Shown: positions 44,639 to 53,008 of the stretch, piece by piece | Numbering within the stretch: the stretch's first letter is position 1 | Layout of the letters: every line of letters begins with the position of its first letter | Program-made: the position numbers and the translations under genes | Assembly (NCBI GenBank): GCA_050015495.1 | Contig: JBEKBH010000007.1 | Coordinates: 69,950 to 133,949 of the forward strand | Direction: 5' to 3' | DNA: 64,000 nucleotides | DNA from: Palsa-1439 sp050015495 | GTDB taxonomy: Bacteria > Verrucomicrobiota > Verrucomicrobiia > Palsa-1439 | Notes under the pieces: generated by a model | What the model saw: only the letters and a program-made list of their open reading frames with translations | Told to the model about the DNA's origin: nothing | Databases searched by the model: none

Positions 44639-44712
44639 CCCCGAAGAACCGCCGTTTCCTACCCCCTTCGGCGCTCCGTTCTCGGTTCTCCGTCTTCAGT
44701 CTTCTTCCCGTC

Positions 44713-47271
44713 CTACCTCTCCGCCGGCATTTGCTCATCCAGGTCCATCAGGATTTCGCGCGGCTCGGCGCCCTTGTTCGGGCCGACGATCCCGCGTTCT
44801 TCGAGCAGGTCCATGATCCGAGCCGCCCGAGTGTAGCCGATGCGCAACCGGCGTTGCAAGACCGACACGCTGGCGCGGTTGGTCTGGCGGATCACCTCGA
44901 TGCATTGCTCGACCAGCTCTTCATCCTCTTCGCTCGGGTCGCCATCGGGCAAATTGACATTCCGCTTCAACTTCTGCTCCAGCTCCTTTTCGAACCGCGG
45001 TTTGGCATGCGCGCCGATGAAGTCCACGATGCGCGTGATTTCCTTGTCGAGCACGAGCACGCCCTGCGCCCGCACCGCTTTGCCCGATCCCGGCTCGTAC
45101 AGCATGTCGCCTTTGCCGAGCAATTTCTCCGCGCCCTGGCTGTCGAGGATGACCCGCGAATCCTGCATCGACGCCACCTGAAACGCGATGCGGGAGGGAA
45201 TATTGGCCTTGATGACGCCTGTCACGACATTGACGCTGGGGCGCTGCGTCGCGATCACGAGATGAATCCCGGCGGCGCGCCCCAATGCCGTGAGCCGCGA
45301 GATGGCCATTTCGACGTCTTTGCCGACCGTCGTCATCAAATCCGCCAACTCATCGCAGACCACGACGATGTAGGGAAGCTTCTCCGGGATGATCAACTCG
45401 AAGTCCCGCGGCACTTCGATCTTCAACAGTTCCTGCTCCGCCTTGGGGGTTGGCTTCGAGTTCGTCGTGTATTCGGGTTTCTCGCGGACCGGTTCCTCGT
45501 CATCCGTCTCCACCGGCGTCTCCACCTCGGGCGCGACGGATTTCTTTGGGCGCGCGTTGAACGCGCCGATATTGCGCACGCCGCTCTTGGCAAAAATCTG
45601 GAACCGCTTTTCCATTTCGCGGATCACCCACCCCAACGCCAGCGGCACCTTCTTCGCCTCGGTCACCACGGGCACGATCAGATGCGGCAGGGCGTTGAAA
45701 TGCTGCATCTCGACCATCTTCGGATCGATCAACACGAGGCGCAGGTCTTCGGCGGTGAATCGATAGAGCAACGACGCCAGAATCGCGTTGACGCACACCG
45801 TCTTGCCCGAACCCGTTGCGCCCGCGATCAGCAAATGCGGCATGTTCGCGAGATCGCCAAGAATGGGGTTGCCTTTCACGTCGCGGCCCAGCGCAATCGG
45901 GATCGTGTACGCCGAGTTGCGCCATTCGTCGGATTCCAGCATGTCGCGCAGGTACACCGTCGTGCGCGAGGAGTTCGGCACTTCGATGCCCACCGTGCCC
46001 TTGCCCGGCACGGGCGCAAGAATGCGCACCTTCTCCGCGCGCATCGTCATCGCGACGTTGTTCGACAGCGACGAAATCTTCTCCACGCGCACGCCCGCCG
46101 CCGGGTACAACTCGAACAGCGTCACGGTCGGGCCTTTGGTCACGTCGCCGGATTCCACTTCGATGCCGAATTCCTGCAGCGTCTCGCGCAACACCCGCGC
46201 GCTCGCTTTCAAGTCCTCCATCACGTCCCGCTTGCCCGGCAACGGCGGCTGCTCCAGCAAATCGAGCGTGGGCAGCCGATATTCCTCGCCGGAGGCGGCG
46301 GTGACGCTCCCGAGCACCGTCGCGGTCGTCGCGGCGGGCTTGTCGCGTCTCGGCTTGTGTGACGCCACAGCGGCGCCCGCTTCCGACTCCGTCGAGCCTG
46401 TCGCGCCGTCGTGCTTCGGCTTGAGTTTGTCGGCGATCTTCTCGACCAGCGACGGTGCGCCGTCTTCCGCCGCTTTCTTTTTGTCCGCGCCGCCCTGGGG
46501 ACGCGCCACGGTGTAGTCCTCGAACTTCGGCTCGGGCCGACGTTCGCGGCCCGGATCGTCTCCGCCATTCGACCGTTCCGTCGCCAGCTTGCGGGCTTCC
46601 TTCTCCTGCCGCGCCAGTTCGCGGTCGGTCTGGAATTCCTTGATCGTCAATTCGCGTTCCTGATCGCGAAGCTCGTCCTCGACGCTCGATTTGGATTTGC
46701 CTTTGTGCTTTCGCTGCCAGAAATCCGTTGCCGCCCCGACGGTCAGCGCCACCCAATAGCTCGGGCGGAAGTTGATGAGCAAAATGAGGCCGATCACGTA
46801 GCAGCCGCTGAAGATGATGATCGTCCCGGGCTTGCCGACGACCCGTTGGAAAAACCCGCCGACGAACAAACCGAGAAACCCGCCGGCGCTGTCGGGTAAA
46901 TTCAACGCGTGTTGCGCGCGCGCCAGACCCGCCACGTGCAGCAGGCAACTCAATGAAACGAGCAGCAACGCGCCCGCGCCGATTTTCCCGCGCCACGGCA
47001 GTTCTTTCCCCAGCAGGAGCGTCGCTCCGATCACCGCCAGCACCGCCATCAATCCGTACGCGGCGAGACCGAACGCCTGGAACGTCACAAACGCGATCCA
47101 CGCGCCGACGGGTCCGATGAAGTTCGCGGCGGGCCGATGGTCGCTGGCGGAAATGTGGCCGACATCGTACGGATTGTACGAAATCAGGCTCAGAAACAGC
47201 AGCAGGGACAACGCGACCAAGACAACGGCCCAAATCTCCCGACCGCCCGAGTTCTTCGAGTCCTTCCCCAT
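44713..47271 (-). CDS. ftsK: DNA translocase FtsK/SpoIIIE
   Basis: This septal motor pumps chromosomal DNA during division and activates XerCD at dif. The 852-residue protein has four N-terminal membrane segments (about 10-190), a charged linker (about 215-345), and the motor with Walker A ATGSGKT (about residue 485), Walker B LVLIDPKMVE and VVVCDELADLM. The C-terminal gamma winged-helix domain is seen in the last 65 residues (LQRRLRIGYTRAARIMDLLEE), which binds KOPS-type sequences. The start MGKDSKNSGG at 47271 is chosen from the protein; the upstream AAGGAGG lies too far, so a start further upstream is possible. Confidence 0.95.
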   Translation of the reverse strand: MGKDSKNSGGREIWAVVLVALSLLLFLSLISYNPYDVGHISASDHRPAANFIGPVGAWIAFVTFQAFGLAAYGLMAVLAVIGATLLLGKELPWRGKIGAGALLLVSLSCLLHVAGLARAQHALNLPDSAGGFLGLFVGGFFQRVVGKPGTIIIFSGCYVIGLILLINFRPSYWVALTVGAATDFWQRKHKGKSKSSVEDELRDQERELTIKEFQTDRELARQEKEARKLATERSNGGDDPGRERRPEPKFEDYTVARPQGGADKKKAAEDGAPSLVEKIADKLKPKHDGATGSTESEAGAAVASHKPRRDKPAATTATVLGSVTAASGEEYRLPTLDLLEQPPLPGKRDVMEDLKASARVLRETLQEFGIEVESGDVTKGPTVTLFELYPAAGVRVEKISSLSNNVAMTMRAEKVRILAPVPGKGTVGIEVPNSSRTTVYLRDMLESDEWRNSAYTIPIALGRDVKGNPILGDLANMPHLLIAGATGSGKTVCVNAILASLLYRFTAEDLRLVLIDPKMVEMQHFNALPHLIVPVVTEAKKVPLALGWVIREMEKRFQIFAKSGVRNIGAFNARPKKSVAPEVETPVETDDEEPVREKPEYTTNSKPTPKAEQELLKIEVPRDFELIIPEKLPYIVVVCDELADLMTTVGKDVEMAISRLTALGRAAGIHLVIATQRPSVNVVTGVIKANIPSRIAFQVASMQDSRVILDSQGAEKLLGKGDMLYEPGSGKAVRAQGVLVLDKEITRIVDFIGAHAKPRFEKELEQKLKRNVNLPDGDPSEEDEELVEQCIEVIRQTNRASVSVLQRRLRIGYTRAARIMDLLEERGIVGPNKGAEPREILMDLDEQMPAER

Positions 47272-47379
47272 AGAAAAATGTTGCAAATCCTCCTTGCGGT
47301 TGCGCAGTGTATGCAAAAGGGCGACCAACTGCAAGGCACAAAACATACGATCGAGCACAATTGAAAGATTTTAATGAGA

Positions 47380-47458
47380 CCCTCACCCTGACCCTCTCCC
47401 CTCCAAAAGGGAGAGGGGAATCTCCTCTCCCCTTGGGGGAGAGGATTAAGGTGAGGGG
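47380..47458 (+). repeat. Composite palindromic repeat family B, copy 3
   Basis: Full element between the divergent ftsK and manA-like genes, with outer arms CCCTCACC / GGTGAGGG and two internal hairpins. Confidence 0.9.
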
Positions 47459-47494
47459 AACTCGTCGTGCTCAGGAAAGGTCTTAAGCGGGCCT

Positions 47495-48490
47495 ATGCTT
47501 TACCCGTACAAATTTACCCCCGTTCTACAGGAACGCATTTGGGGCGGAAACGCCCTTGAACATTACGGCAAATCCGTGCCGCCGGGCAAACGCGTCGGCG
47601 AATCGTGGGAAATCAGCGACCGCGATGACGTGCAATCCGTCATCTCCAACGGCCCCGACAAGGGCAAGACCCTCCGGCAGCAGGTTGAAGCCCACGGCGC
47701 GCAGTTGTTGGGGACCAATTCCGGCAAGGCGACGCGTTTTCCACTCCTCGTCAAACTCCTCGATGCTCGCGAACGGCTCTCGTTGCAGGTGCATCCGCCC
47801 CCTGCGCTTGCCGCCAAGTTCAAAGGCGAACCGAAAACCGAAATGTGGTACGTGCTCGAAGCCGACCAGGACGCGCATCTCATTGCCGGACTCCGTCGGG
47901 GCGCCAGCGCCGCCGATTTCATGCGTTCGCTTGAAGGCGCCAAGGATTCCAAGCCCATCATCGACTACGTTCACCGGTTCCAGGTTCTGCCCGGCGACGT
48001 GTTTTTCGTGCCGTCCGGCCGTCTTCACGCGATCGACGCCGGCGTCGTACTGGTTGAAATCCAGCAGAACTCCGATACCACCTACCGCGTGTACGATTGG
48101 GGCCGAGTCGGGCTTGACGGCAAACCGCGCCAGTTGCACACGCGCGAATCGCTCGTGTGCATCGACTTCAAGGATTACGAACCGAAGAAGCAACGGGCGA
48201 CCGTCGAGCGCCGGGGCGTCAACGGTCTCTGGCGGTTGGTCGAGTGCGACTACTTCCACGTGCACCGGCTCGATCTGGCCAACGCCTGGCCCGACCGCTG
48301 CGATGGGTCAACGTTTCACATCCTCACCTGCGTCTCCGGCGCGCTCGGCCTCGTCACCCCCGACGGCAAGGAAGACCGCCTCAACGTCGGCGAATTCATC
48401 TTGCTGCCCGCCGCCCTCGGCTTCTACACGCTCACGCCCCTCGCCGAAAACACCCGCGCATTAAAGTCCTACGTGCCGCGAGCCCTCTAA
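47495..48490 (+). CDS. manA: Mannose-6-phosphate isomerase, class I
   Basis: This zinc enzyme interconverts fructose-6-phosphate and mannose-6-phosphate, supplying GDP-mannose. The 331-residue protein starts MLYPYKFTPVLQERIWGG. It has metal ligands in LSLQVHPP and in PSGRLHAIDAGVVLVEIQQNSD, and YRVYDWGR in the catalytic lobe. It is the short class I type. It starts 36 bases after a family B repeat. Confidence 0.92.
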   Translation: MLYPYKFTPVLQERIWGGNALEHYGKSVPPGKRVGESWEISDRDDVQSVISNGPDKGKTLRQQVEAHGAQLLGTNSGKATRFPLLVKLLDARERLSLQVHPPPALAAKFKGEPKTEMWYVLEADQDAHLIAGLRRGASAADFMRSLEGAKDSKPIIDYVHRFQVLPGDVFFVPSGRLHAIDAGVVLVEIQQNSDTTYRVYDWGRVGLDGKPRQLHTRESLVCIDFKDYEPKKQRATVERRGVNGLWRLVECDYFHVHRLDLANAWPDRCDGSTFHILTCVSGALGLVTPDGKEDRLNVGEFILLPAALGFYTLTPLAENTRALKSYVPRAL

Positions 48491-48853
48491 TCACTTGCGG
48501 AAGAAGACTTCAAGAATCTCAAGAACTGGTACGACTAGCACTATGAGGATTAATACATTCATGACAAGCGAGTATAGAAACAGCCCTCGCGCGTCGGGAC
48601 TCTGACGGGCACCGATCCACAGACTAACAAAACTCACCACCTGGAACAGACACGTAGCGACCAAACCAAGATAGAAACCCGCGGCGAAGTTGGCCAAGGC
48701 GCCAGGCCCTCTGGCGTTCGCCGGGTCAGACGTCGTCAAGAGGAACGTGACCGTCCCCACTCCGATTCCGATTAGCGGGCACCAAGTGGAAAAGACTAGC
48801 CACCGTGATGGCCGCCGAGGATCTTCGCCAACGCCGTGTTGATCAGCACTCAT
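48491..48853 (-). CDS. Small membrane protein of unknown function
   Basis: The 120-residue protein has a polar N-terminus (SADQHGVGEDPRRPSR) and three membrane segments (about 18-38, 55-76 and 92-115). The second begins FAAGFYLGLVATCLFQVVSFV, and the C-terminus is LEVFFRK. No family is recognised. Its start is chosen at 48853 because the upstream sequence is unlike a protein; the stop touches that of manA. Confidence 0.65.
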   Translation of the reverse strand: MSADQHGVGEDPRRPSRWLVFSTWCPLIGIGVGTVTFLLTTSDPANARGPGALANFAAGFYLGLVATCLFQVVSFVSLWIGARQSPDARGLFLYSLVMNVLILIVLVVPVLEILEVFFRK

Positions 48854-48902
48854 ATCGCGATCGACTACGTCGATAAAGTACCCTACCGGAACGCTGAAAC
48901 GT

Positions 48903-50417
48903 CTAAAGATTATACAACTCCCCGTACTTCGTCCGCAAATACCGAATGTACGGCTCAATCGTCAGGTCCTGACCCGTTGCGCGGTTGACGATCTCGTTCG
49001 CGGTGAATTTGCTCCCGTGCTGGTAGATGTTTTTCTGGAGCCAACCGTGAAGCGTGGCGAATTCGCCGCGTGGAATCTGGTTGGAAATCTCCGGATGCGC
49101 CTTGGTCGCCGCCTCGTAAAACTGCGCGCTAAGGATGTTGCCGAGCGTGTACCCCTGAAACACGCCGCCGATCTGTCCGCCGTACCAATGCACGTCCTGT
49201 AACACGCCGTCGCGGTCATCGGGCGACGCGATGCCCAAGTCGCTCTTGTACCGCGCCCGCCACGCTTCCGGCAAATCGCGCACGGCGAGCTTGCCTTCGA
49301 GCAATTGCAGTTCGAGATCGAACCGGATCATCACGTGCAAATTGTACGTCACCTCGTCCGCATCGGTGCGAATCAATGACCGCTCGACCTTGTTGATCGC
49401 CCGATAGAACGTATCGAGCGGTTCGTCGTCGAGTTGCAGCGAAAACGCCGCCTGCAATTTCGGGTAGAAATATTCCCAGAAGCCGTGTCCGCGTCCCACG
49501 ACGTTCTCCCACAATCGCGACTGGCTTTCGTGCACGCCCGACGACGTCCCATGCGCCAGCGGCGTGCCTTCCAGTTCGGGCCGAATCCCCTGCTCGTACA
49601 TCGCATGACCCGCCTCATGGATCGTGCTGAATAGCGCATCGCCGAGATCGTTGTCCTTCACCCGCGTCGTGATCCGCACGTCGCCCAGCGAAAACGTCGT
49701 TTGAAACGGATGCCGCGTCTTGTCCTGGCGGCCCCGATTGAAGTCGTAGCCAAGCCGCTTCACAACCTCGCGGCCGAACGCGAGTTGCTCCGCTTCGGGA
49801 AAAGTCTGGCGGATGCACGACTCATCGGCCACGGGTTGCGCCGCAATCGCCTCCACCAGCGGCACGAGATTCTCCCTCAACTCCGCAAACAACGCGCTCA
49901 CCGTCGCCGCTTTCATCCCGTAATCGACGAAATCAATCAGCGGGTCGGCAATGTGATCGTAGCCGGGAAAGAAGTTCGCCATCTCACGGCTGTACTCGAG
50001 CGTCTTCTCCAACATTGGCCGCACCGATGCAAAATCATTCGCTGGCCGCGCCTTCACCCAGGCTTCATACGTCGCGGCGACATGCGCGCTGAATTTCGCG
50101 ACGAACGCCGACGGCACTTTCACCGCCCGCTCGTAGTCGCGCCGGGTCACCCGAATCAGCGCCGCTTCATCGGAATCATATGGCAACGATTCCTCGTACG
50201 ACTGCAAGTCCGCAAGCAACTTGCCAATCGCCGCGTCGGTGAACTTCTCGTGCGCCAGCCGGTCCAGCGTCGCCGTTTGCCGTCCCCGCGCCTCCGCCCC
50301 GCCCGGCGGCATATGCGTCGCCTGGTCCCAACCCAGCACCGCCGAGGCGCGCCGCAGATCGTCAATTTCCGCAAGACGCTGTTTCAATTCTTCGAGTTTT
50401 GGTTCCATTGTCCTCAT
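48903..50417 (-). CDS. Carboxypeptidase Taq, M32 family metallopeptidase
   Basis: This zinc carboxypeptidase removes C-terminal residues. The 504-residue protein has the HEXXH motif as IHEAGHAMYEQG (His near residue 267), the M32 features HPFQTTFSLGDVRITTR, GTSSGVHESQSRLWENVVGR and NYNLHVMIRFDLELQLLEGKL-like helices. It is almost all helix, as expected. The start at 50417 or 50408 is equally possible. It is followed by a small membrane protein on the same strand. Confidence 0.94.
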   Translation of the reverse strand: MRTMEPKLEELKQRLAEIDDLRRASAVLGWDQATHMPPGGAEARGRQTATLDRLAHEKFTDAAIGKLLADLQSYEESLPYDSDEAALIRVTRRDYERAVKVPSAFVAKFSAHVAATYEAWVKARPANDFASVRPMLEKTLEYSREMANFFPGYDHIADPLIDFVDYGMKAATVSALFAELRENLVPLVEAIAAQPVADESCIRQTFPEAEQLAFGREVVKRLGYDFNRGRQDKTRHPFQTTFSLGDVRITTRVKDNDLGDALFSTIHEAGHAMYEQGIRPELEGTPLAHGTSSGVHESQSRLWENVVGRGHGFWEYFYPKLQAAFSLQLDDEPLDTFYRAINKVERSLIRTDADEVTYNLHVMIRFDLELQLLEGKLAVRDLPEAWRARYKSDLGIASPDDRDGVLQDVHWYGGQIGGVFQGYTLGNILSAQFYEAATKAHPEISNQIPRGEFATLHGWLQKNIYQHGSKFTANEIVNRATGQDLTIEPYIRYLRTKYGELYNL

Positions 50418-50585
50418 CTCAAGTGTCGTGTGTAGCCGCGCCCCGACAGAGCGGGGCGGCTACAAACTCCGTTGTGCGAGGGTCTCCTGACCCCGCACAG
50501 ACGCCGACCGAAGGTCTCCCGGGCTCCGACGGAACGGCGCGGTCGGGAGACCTGCGCCGAACGGTGATACCGCGGACATACCCCA
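50418..50585. other. Intergenic hairpin-rich sequence
   Basis: An imperfect hairpin GTAGCCGCGCCCCG...CGGGGCGGCTAC (about 50432-50462) is followed by GGTCTCC- and GGGAGACC-type inverted motifs. These look like small dispersed elements. No gene is seen. Confidence 0.5.
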
Positions 50586-51764
50586 TCACATCACCTCCAG
50601 CAACAGCCCCCGCAGATACTCCGTCTCCGGTATCGCCGGCAGGATCGGATGGTCGGGCGATTGGGTGAGCACTTTCACGAGCCGCACCGTCTTCTTCGCG
50701 TCGGCGGCGGCATCGAGCACGACCGACTTGAACAACTCGGCATCGATGTGATGCGAGCAGGTAAACGTCGCCAGCAGGCCGCCCGGCGGCAGCATCTTCA
50801 GCGCGCGCAGGTTGATTTCCTTGTACCCGCGCAACGCGCCGCCCACGTTTTCTTTCGTGCGGGTGAACGACGGCGGATCGAGCACGATCACGTCGTATTG
50901 GCGCTTCTCGACATCGTATTTCTTCAACACATCGAACGCGTTGGCACACACGAACTCGATCTTGCCAGTCAGCCCGTTGAGTTCGGCATTCTTGCGGGCG
51001 CGCGCAACTGCCTGGTCCGAGATTTCCACCGCCTCGATGCTCTTGGCGTCACCAACCGCCGCCGCCAGCGCGAACCCGCCGTGGTACGTGAAACAATCGA
51101 GCACGCGTTTGCCCGCGCAGTGGCGCGCAACCTCGGCATAGTTGTCGCGCTGATCGAGAAAGAAACCCGTCTTCTGGTCTTCGAGCAGGTTGACCTCGAT
51201 GGAGAACTGGCTGAACTGTACACGGACGACGGCATCGGTCTCGCCGACGAGCACGCCCTTCGTTTCCTCCAGCCCTTCCAGCTTGCGGCTGGGAACGTCG
51301 CTGCGTTCAACAATGGCTTTCGGTTGAACGATCTCGCGGAGAACCTCGATGATCTGTTTCTTGCGCTGATCGATTCCGAGCGTGAGGGCCTGCAAGACGA
51401 CGTGGTCGCCATACTGGTCAACAATAAGCCCCGGCACCTGGTCACTTTCCGAAGACACCAGCCGAAACGCCTCCGCATCGGCAATGGACGTGTTTTCGCG
51501 TCGATATTCCAACGCCGCCTCGATGCGGCGGCTGAAAAATGCTTTATCGATCTCCTCTTTCTGCGTCGTGAACCGCCGGACGGTAATCTGCGAGCGGGTG
51601 TTGAGCAGGCCGCGCCCCATGAAGCGCTCCTTGTGGTCGCGGATGTCCACGGCGTCCCCGTCCTTCGGGTTGCTGGTGATGTCGGCAATTTCGCCCGAGT
51701 ACACCCAGCTATGGCCCGCGTAGAGGCGATGTTCCCGGCCCTTTTTCAAAATGACAGAAGGCAT
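50586..51764 (-). CDS. rlmI: SAM-dependent 23S rRNA methyltransferase, RlmI-like
   Basis: The 392-residue protein has an N-terminal PUA domain (about 1-75, with KKGREHRLYAGHSWVYSGEI), a middle beta region and a C-terminal Rossmann methyltransferase with KTGFFLDQRDN, VLDCFTYHGGFALAAA and IVLDPPSFTRTKENV. RlmI methylates C1962 of E. coli 23S rRNA to m5C. The match of domain order is good; the exact target base is inferred. It lies upstream of the M32 gene on the same strand. Confidence 0.9.
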   Translation of the reverse strand: MPSVILKKGREHRLYAGHSWVYSGEIADITSNPKDGDAVDIRDHKERFMGRGLLNTRSQITVRRFTTQKEEIDKAFFSRRIEAALEYRRENTSIADAEAFRLVSSESDQVPGLIVDQYGDHVVLQALTLGIDQRKKQIIEVLREIVQPKAIVERSDVPSRKLEGLEETKGVLVGETDAVVRVQFSQFSIEVNLLEDQKTGFFLDQRDNYAEVARHCAGKRVLDCFTYHGGFALAAAVGDAKSIEAVEISDQAVARARKNAELNGLTGKIEFVCANAFDVLKKYDVEKRQYDVIVLDPPSFTRTKENVGGALRGYKEINLRALKMLPPGGLLATFTCSHHIDAELFKSVVLDAAADAKKTVRLVKVLTQSPDHPILPAIPETEYLRGLLLEVM

Positions 51765-51820
51765 GTTTGTGACGCTAACAGAAATTTGGTAAAGTCCGCA
51801 ACATTACATGACGAACATAC

Positions 51821-51954
51821 CCTTCACCTTAATCCTCTCCCCCAAGGGGAGAGGAGACAGTTTATCGCTGCTCCCTTGGTTCCCTTCCCGAGATCAAAGC
51901 AAGGAGCCGGTTCCCTCTCCCTTTCGAGGGGAGAGGGTCAGGGTGAGGGTGAGG
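51821..51954 (-). repeat. Composite palindromic repeat family B, interrupted copy
   Basis: Inverted orientation. One half, CCTTCACCTTAATCCTCTCC...GGGGAGAGGAG (51821-51856), and the other, CCCTCTCCC...GAGAGGGTCAGGGTGAGGG (51911-51953), are separated by about 55 bases of unrelated sequence. It lies between the divergent rlmI-like and tauE-like genes. Confidence 0.8.
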
Positions 51955-51978
51955 ATGGAATGGTGACATAACAATCGT

Positions 51979-52731
51979 ATGCAAATCTACTGGGTCAGCC
52001 TGCTCGCGGCGTTCGGCGCGGGCTTCGTCAACGCCGTGGCCGGCGGTGGCACGCTGCTCACGTTCCCGGCGCTGTTGTACAGCGGCATGTCGTCGATCAC
52101 GGCGAACGCGACGAGCACGGCGGCCATCTGGCCGGGCTCCGTGACGAGTTCGTGGGCGTACCGGCGGCAATTGAGGGAAAATCGCGCGCGCGTCTGGGTG
52201 TTGTCGATCCCATCGTTGCTGGGCGGACTGACGGGCGCGATCCTGTTGCTGAACACGCCCGAGTCGGTCTTCCGTTATATCGTGCCGTATCTGATCCTGC
52301 TCGCGTGCGCGTTGCTCCTGCTCAACGAACCCATCGGACGCTGGATGTCGAAACGGGCCGAAGCGCACCCGAAGAAGCACGCCGCGGCGCTGTGGTTGTC
52401 CCAATTCGCCATCGCGGTCTACGGCGGCTATTTTGGCGCGGGGATCGGAATATTGATGCTGGCGGCGATGGCGATTTTTCTGCCCGAAGATTTGCAGGCC
52501 GCCAACGGCATGAAGAACTTTTTCGCCACGCTCATCAACGGCACCGCGGCGCTGTATTTCGTCGTTAAGGGTATGGCGATCCTGAGCATCGCGCTGGCCA
52601 TGGCGTTGGCGGCCATCGCCGGCGGTTTTATCGGCGCGAAGACGGCGCAACGGTTGTCACCGCGCATCCTGCGAGGCGCGGTCGTGGTGTTCGGCGTGAT
52701 CGTGGCTGTGCATTTGATGATAAAGAAGTGA
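51979..52731 (+). CDS. TauE/SafE-family sulfite/anion exporter
   Basis: This inner-membrane protein has 250 residues and about seven or eight membrane segments. It begins AFGAGFVNAVAGGGTLLTFPA, the TauE repeat signature, with a second repeat AVYGGYFGAGIGILMLAA. The family exports sulfite, sulfoacetate or other organic anions; the substrate here is unknown. It starts right after a family B repeat and is followed by the truncated proB copy. Confidence 0.9.
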   Translation: MQIYWVSLLAAFGAGFVNAVAGGGTLLTFPALLYSGMSSITANATSTAAIWPGSVTSSWAYRRQLRENRARVWVLSIPSLLGGLTGAILLLNTPESVFRYIVPYLILLACALLLLNEPIGRWMSKRAEAHPKKHAAALWLSQFAIAVYGGYFGAGIGILMLAAMAIFLPEDLQAANGMKNFFATLINGTAALYFVVKGMAILSIALAMALAAIAGGFIGAKTAQRLSPRILRGAVVVFGVIVAVHLMIKK

Positions 52732-52798
52732 TGAGCACGGCGCGCCATCCACATCATTTCGCCACGAAGCACGCAAAGTGCGCGAAACCGTACCCCGT

Positions 52799-52906
52799 CC
52801 GCCGCCGCGTCCATTCACTCAACACGCTTGCCGAGTTCTGGTAAGCAATTATGGCTCTTATGAAACTCCGCCACGAAATACTCGCCAAGGTCAACCGCAC
52901 TGTCAT
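52799..52906 (+). pseudogene. Truncated duplicate of the proB 5' region
   Basis: About 108 bases match the region 54985-55092 that contains the start of proB, with about six differences. It includes 16-17 codons of the proB N-terminus (MALMKLRHEILAKVN) and then breaks into unrelated sequence. The intact copy is at 55037. Together they flank the DUF4190-thioredoxin gene as direct repeats. Confidence 0.85.
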
Positions 52907-53008
52907 GCGTCATACCGAGCAGTGTGGTTAGCCCGAGACCTTTCGGCAAGCCGGCAAGACCACCCCTTCGTCAATGCCGCTTTCGCCGTCAACGGCTGGA
53001 CAGCGCCG

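Noticed and set aside
44731..46362. Open frame antisense to ftsK
   Set aside because: Typical shadow frame with His/Arg/Gln excess and no ribosome site.
45500..47386. Long open frame on the same strand as ftsK in another phase
   Set aside because: Arg/Gly-rich, no motif; ftsK in the other frame carries Walker motifs and membrane segments.
52799..52906. Second functional proB
   Set aside because: Homology stops after 16-17 codons and the frame ends soon after.
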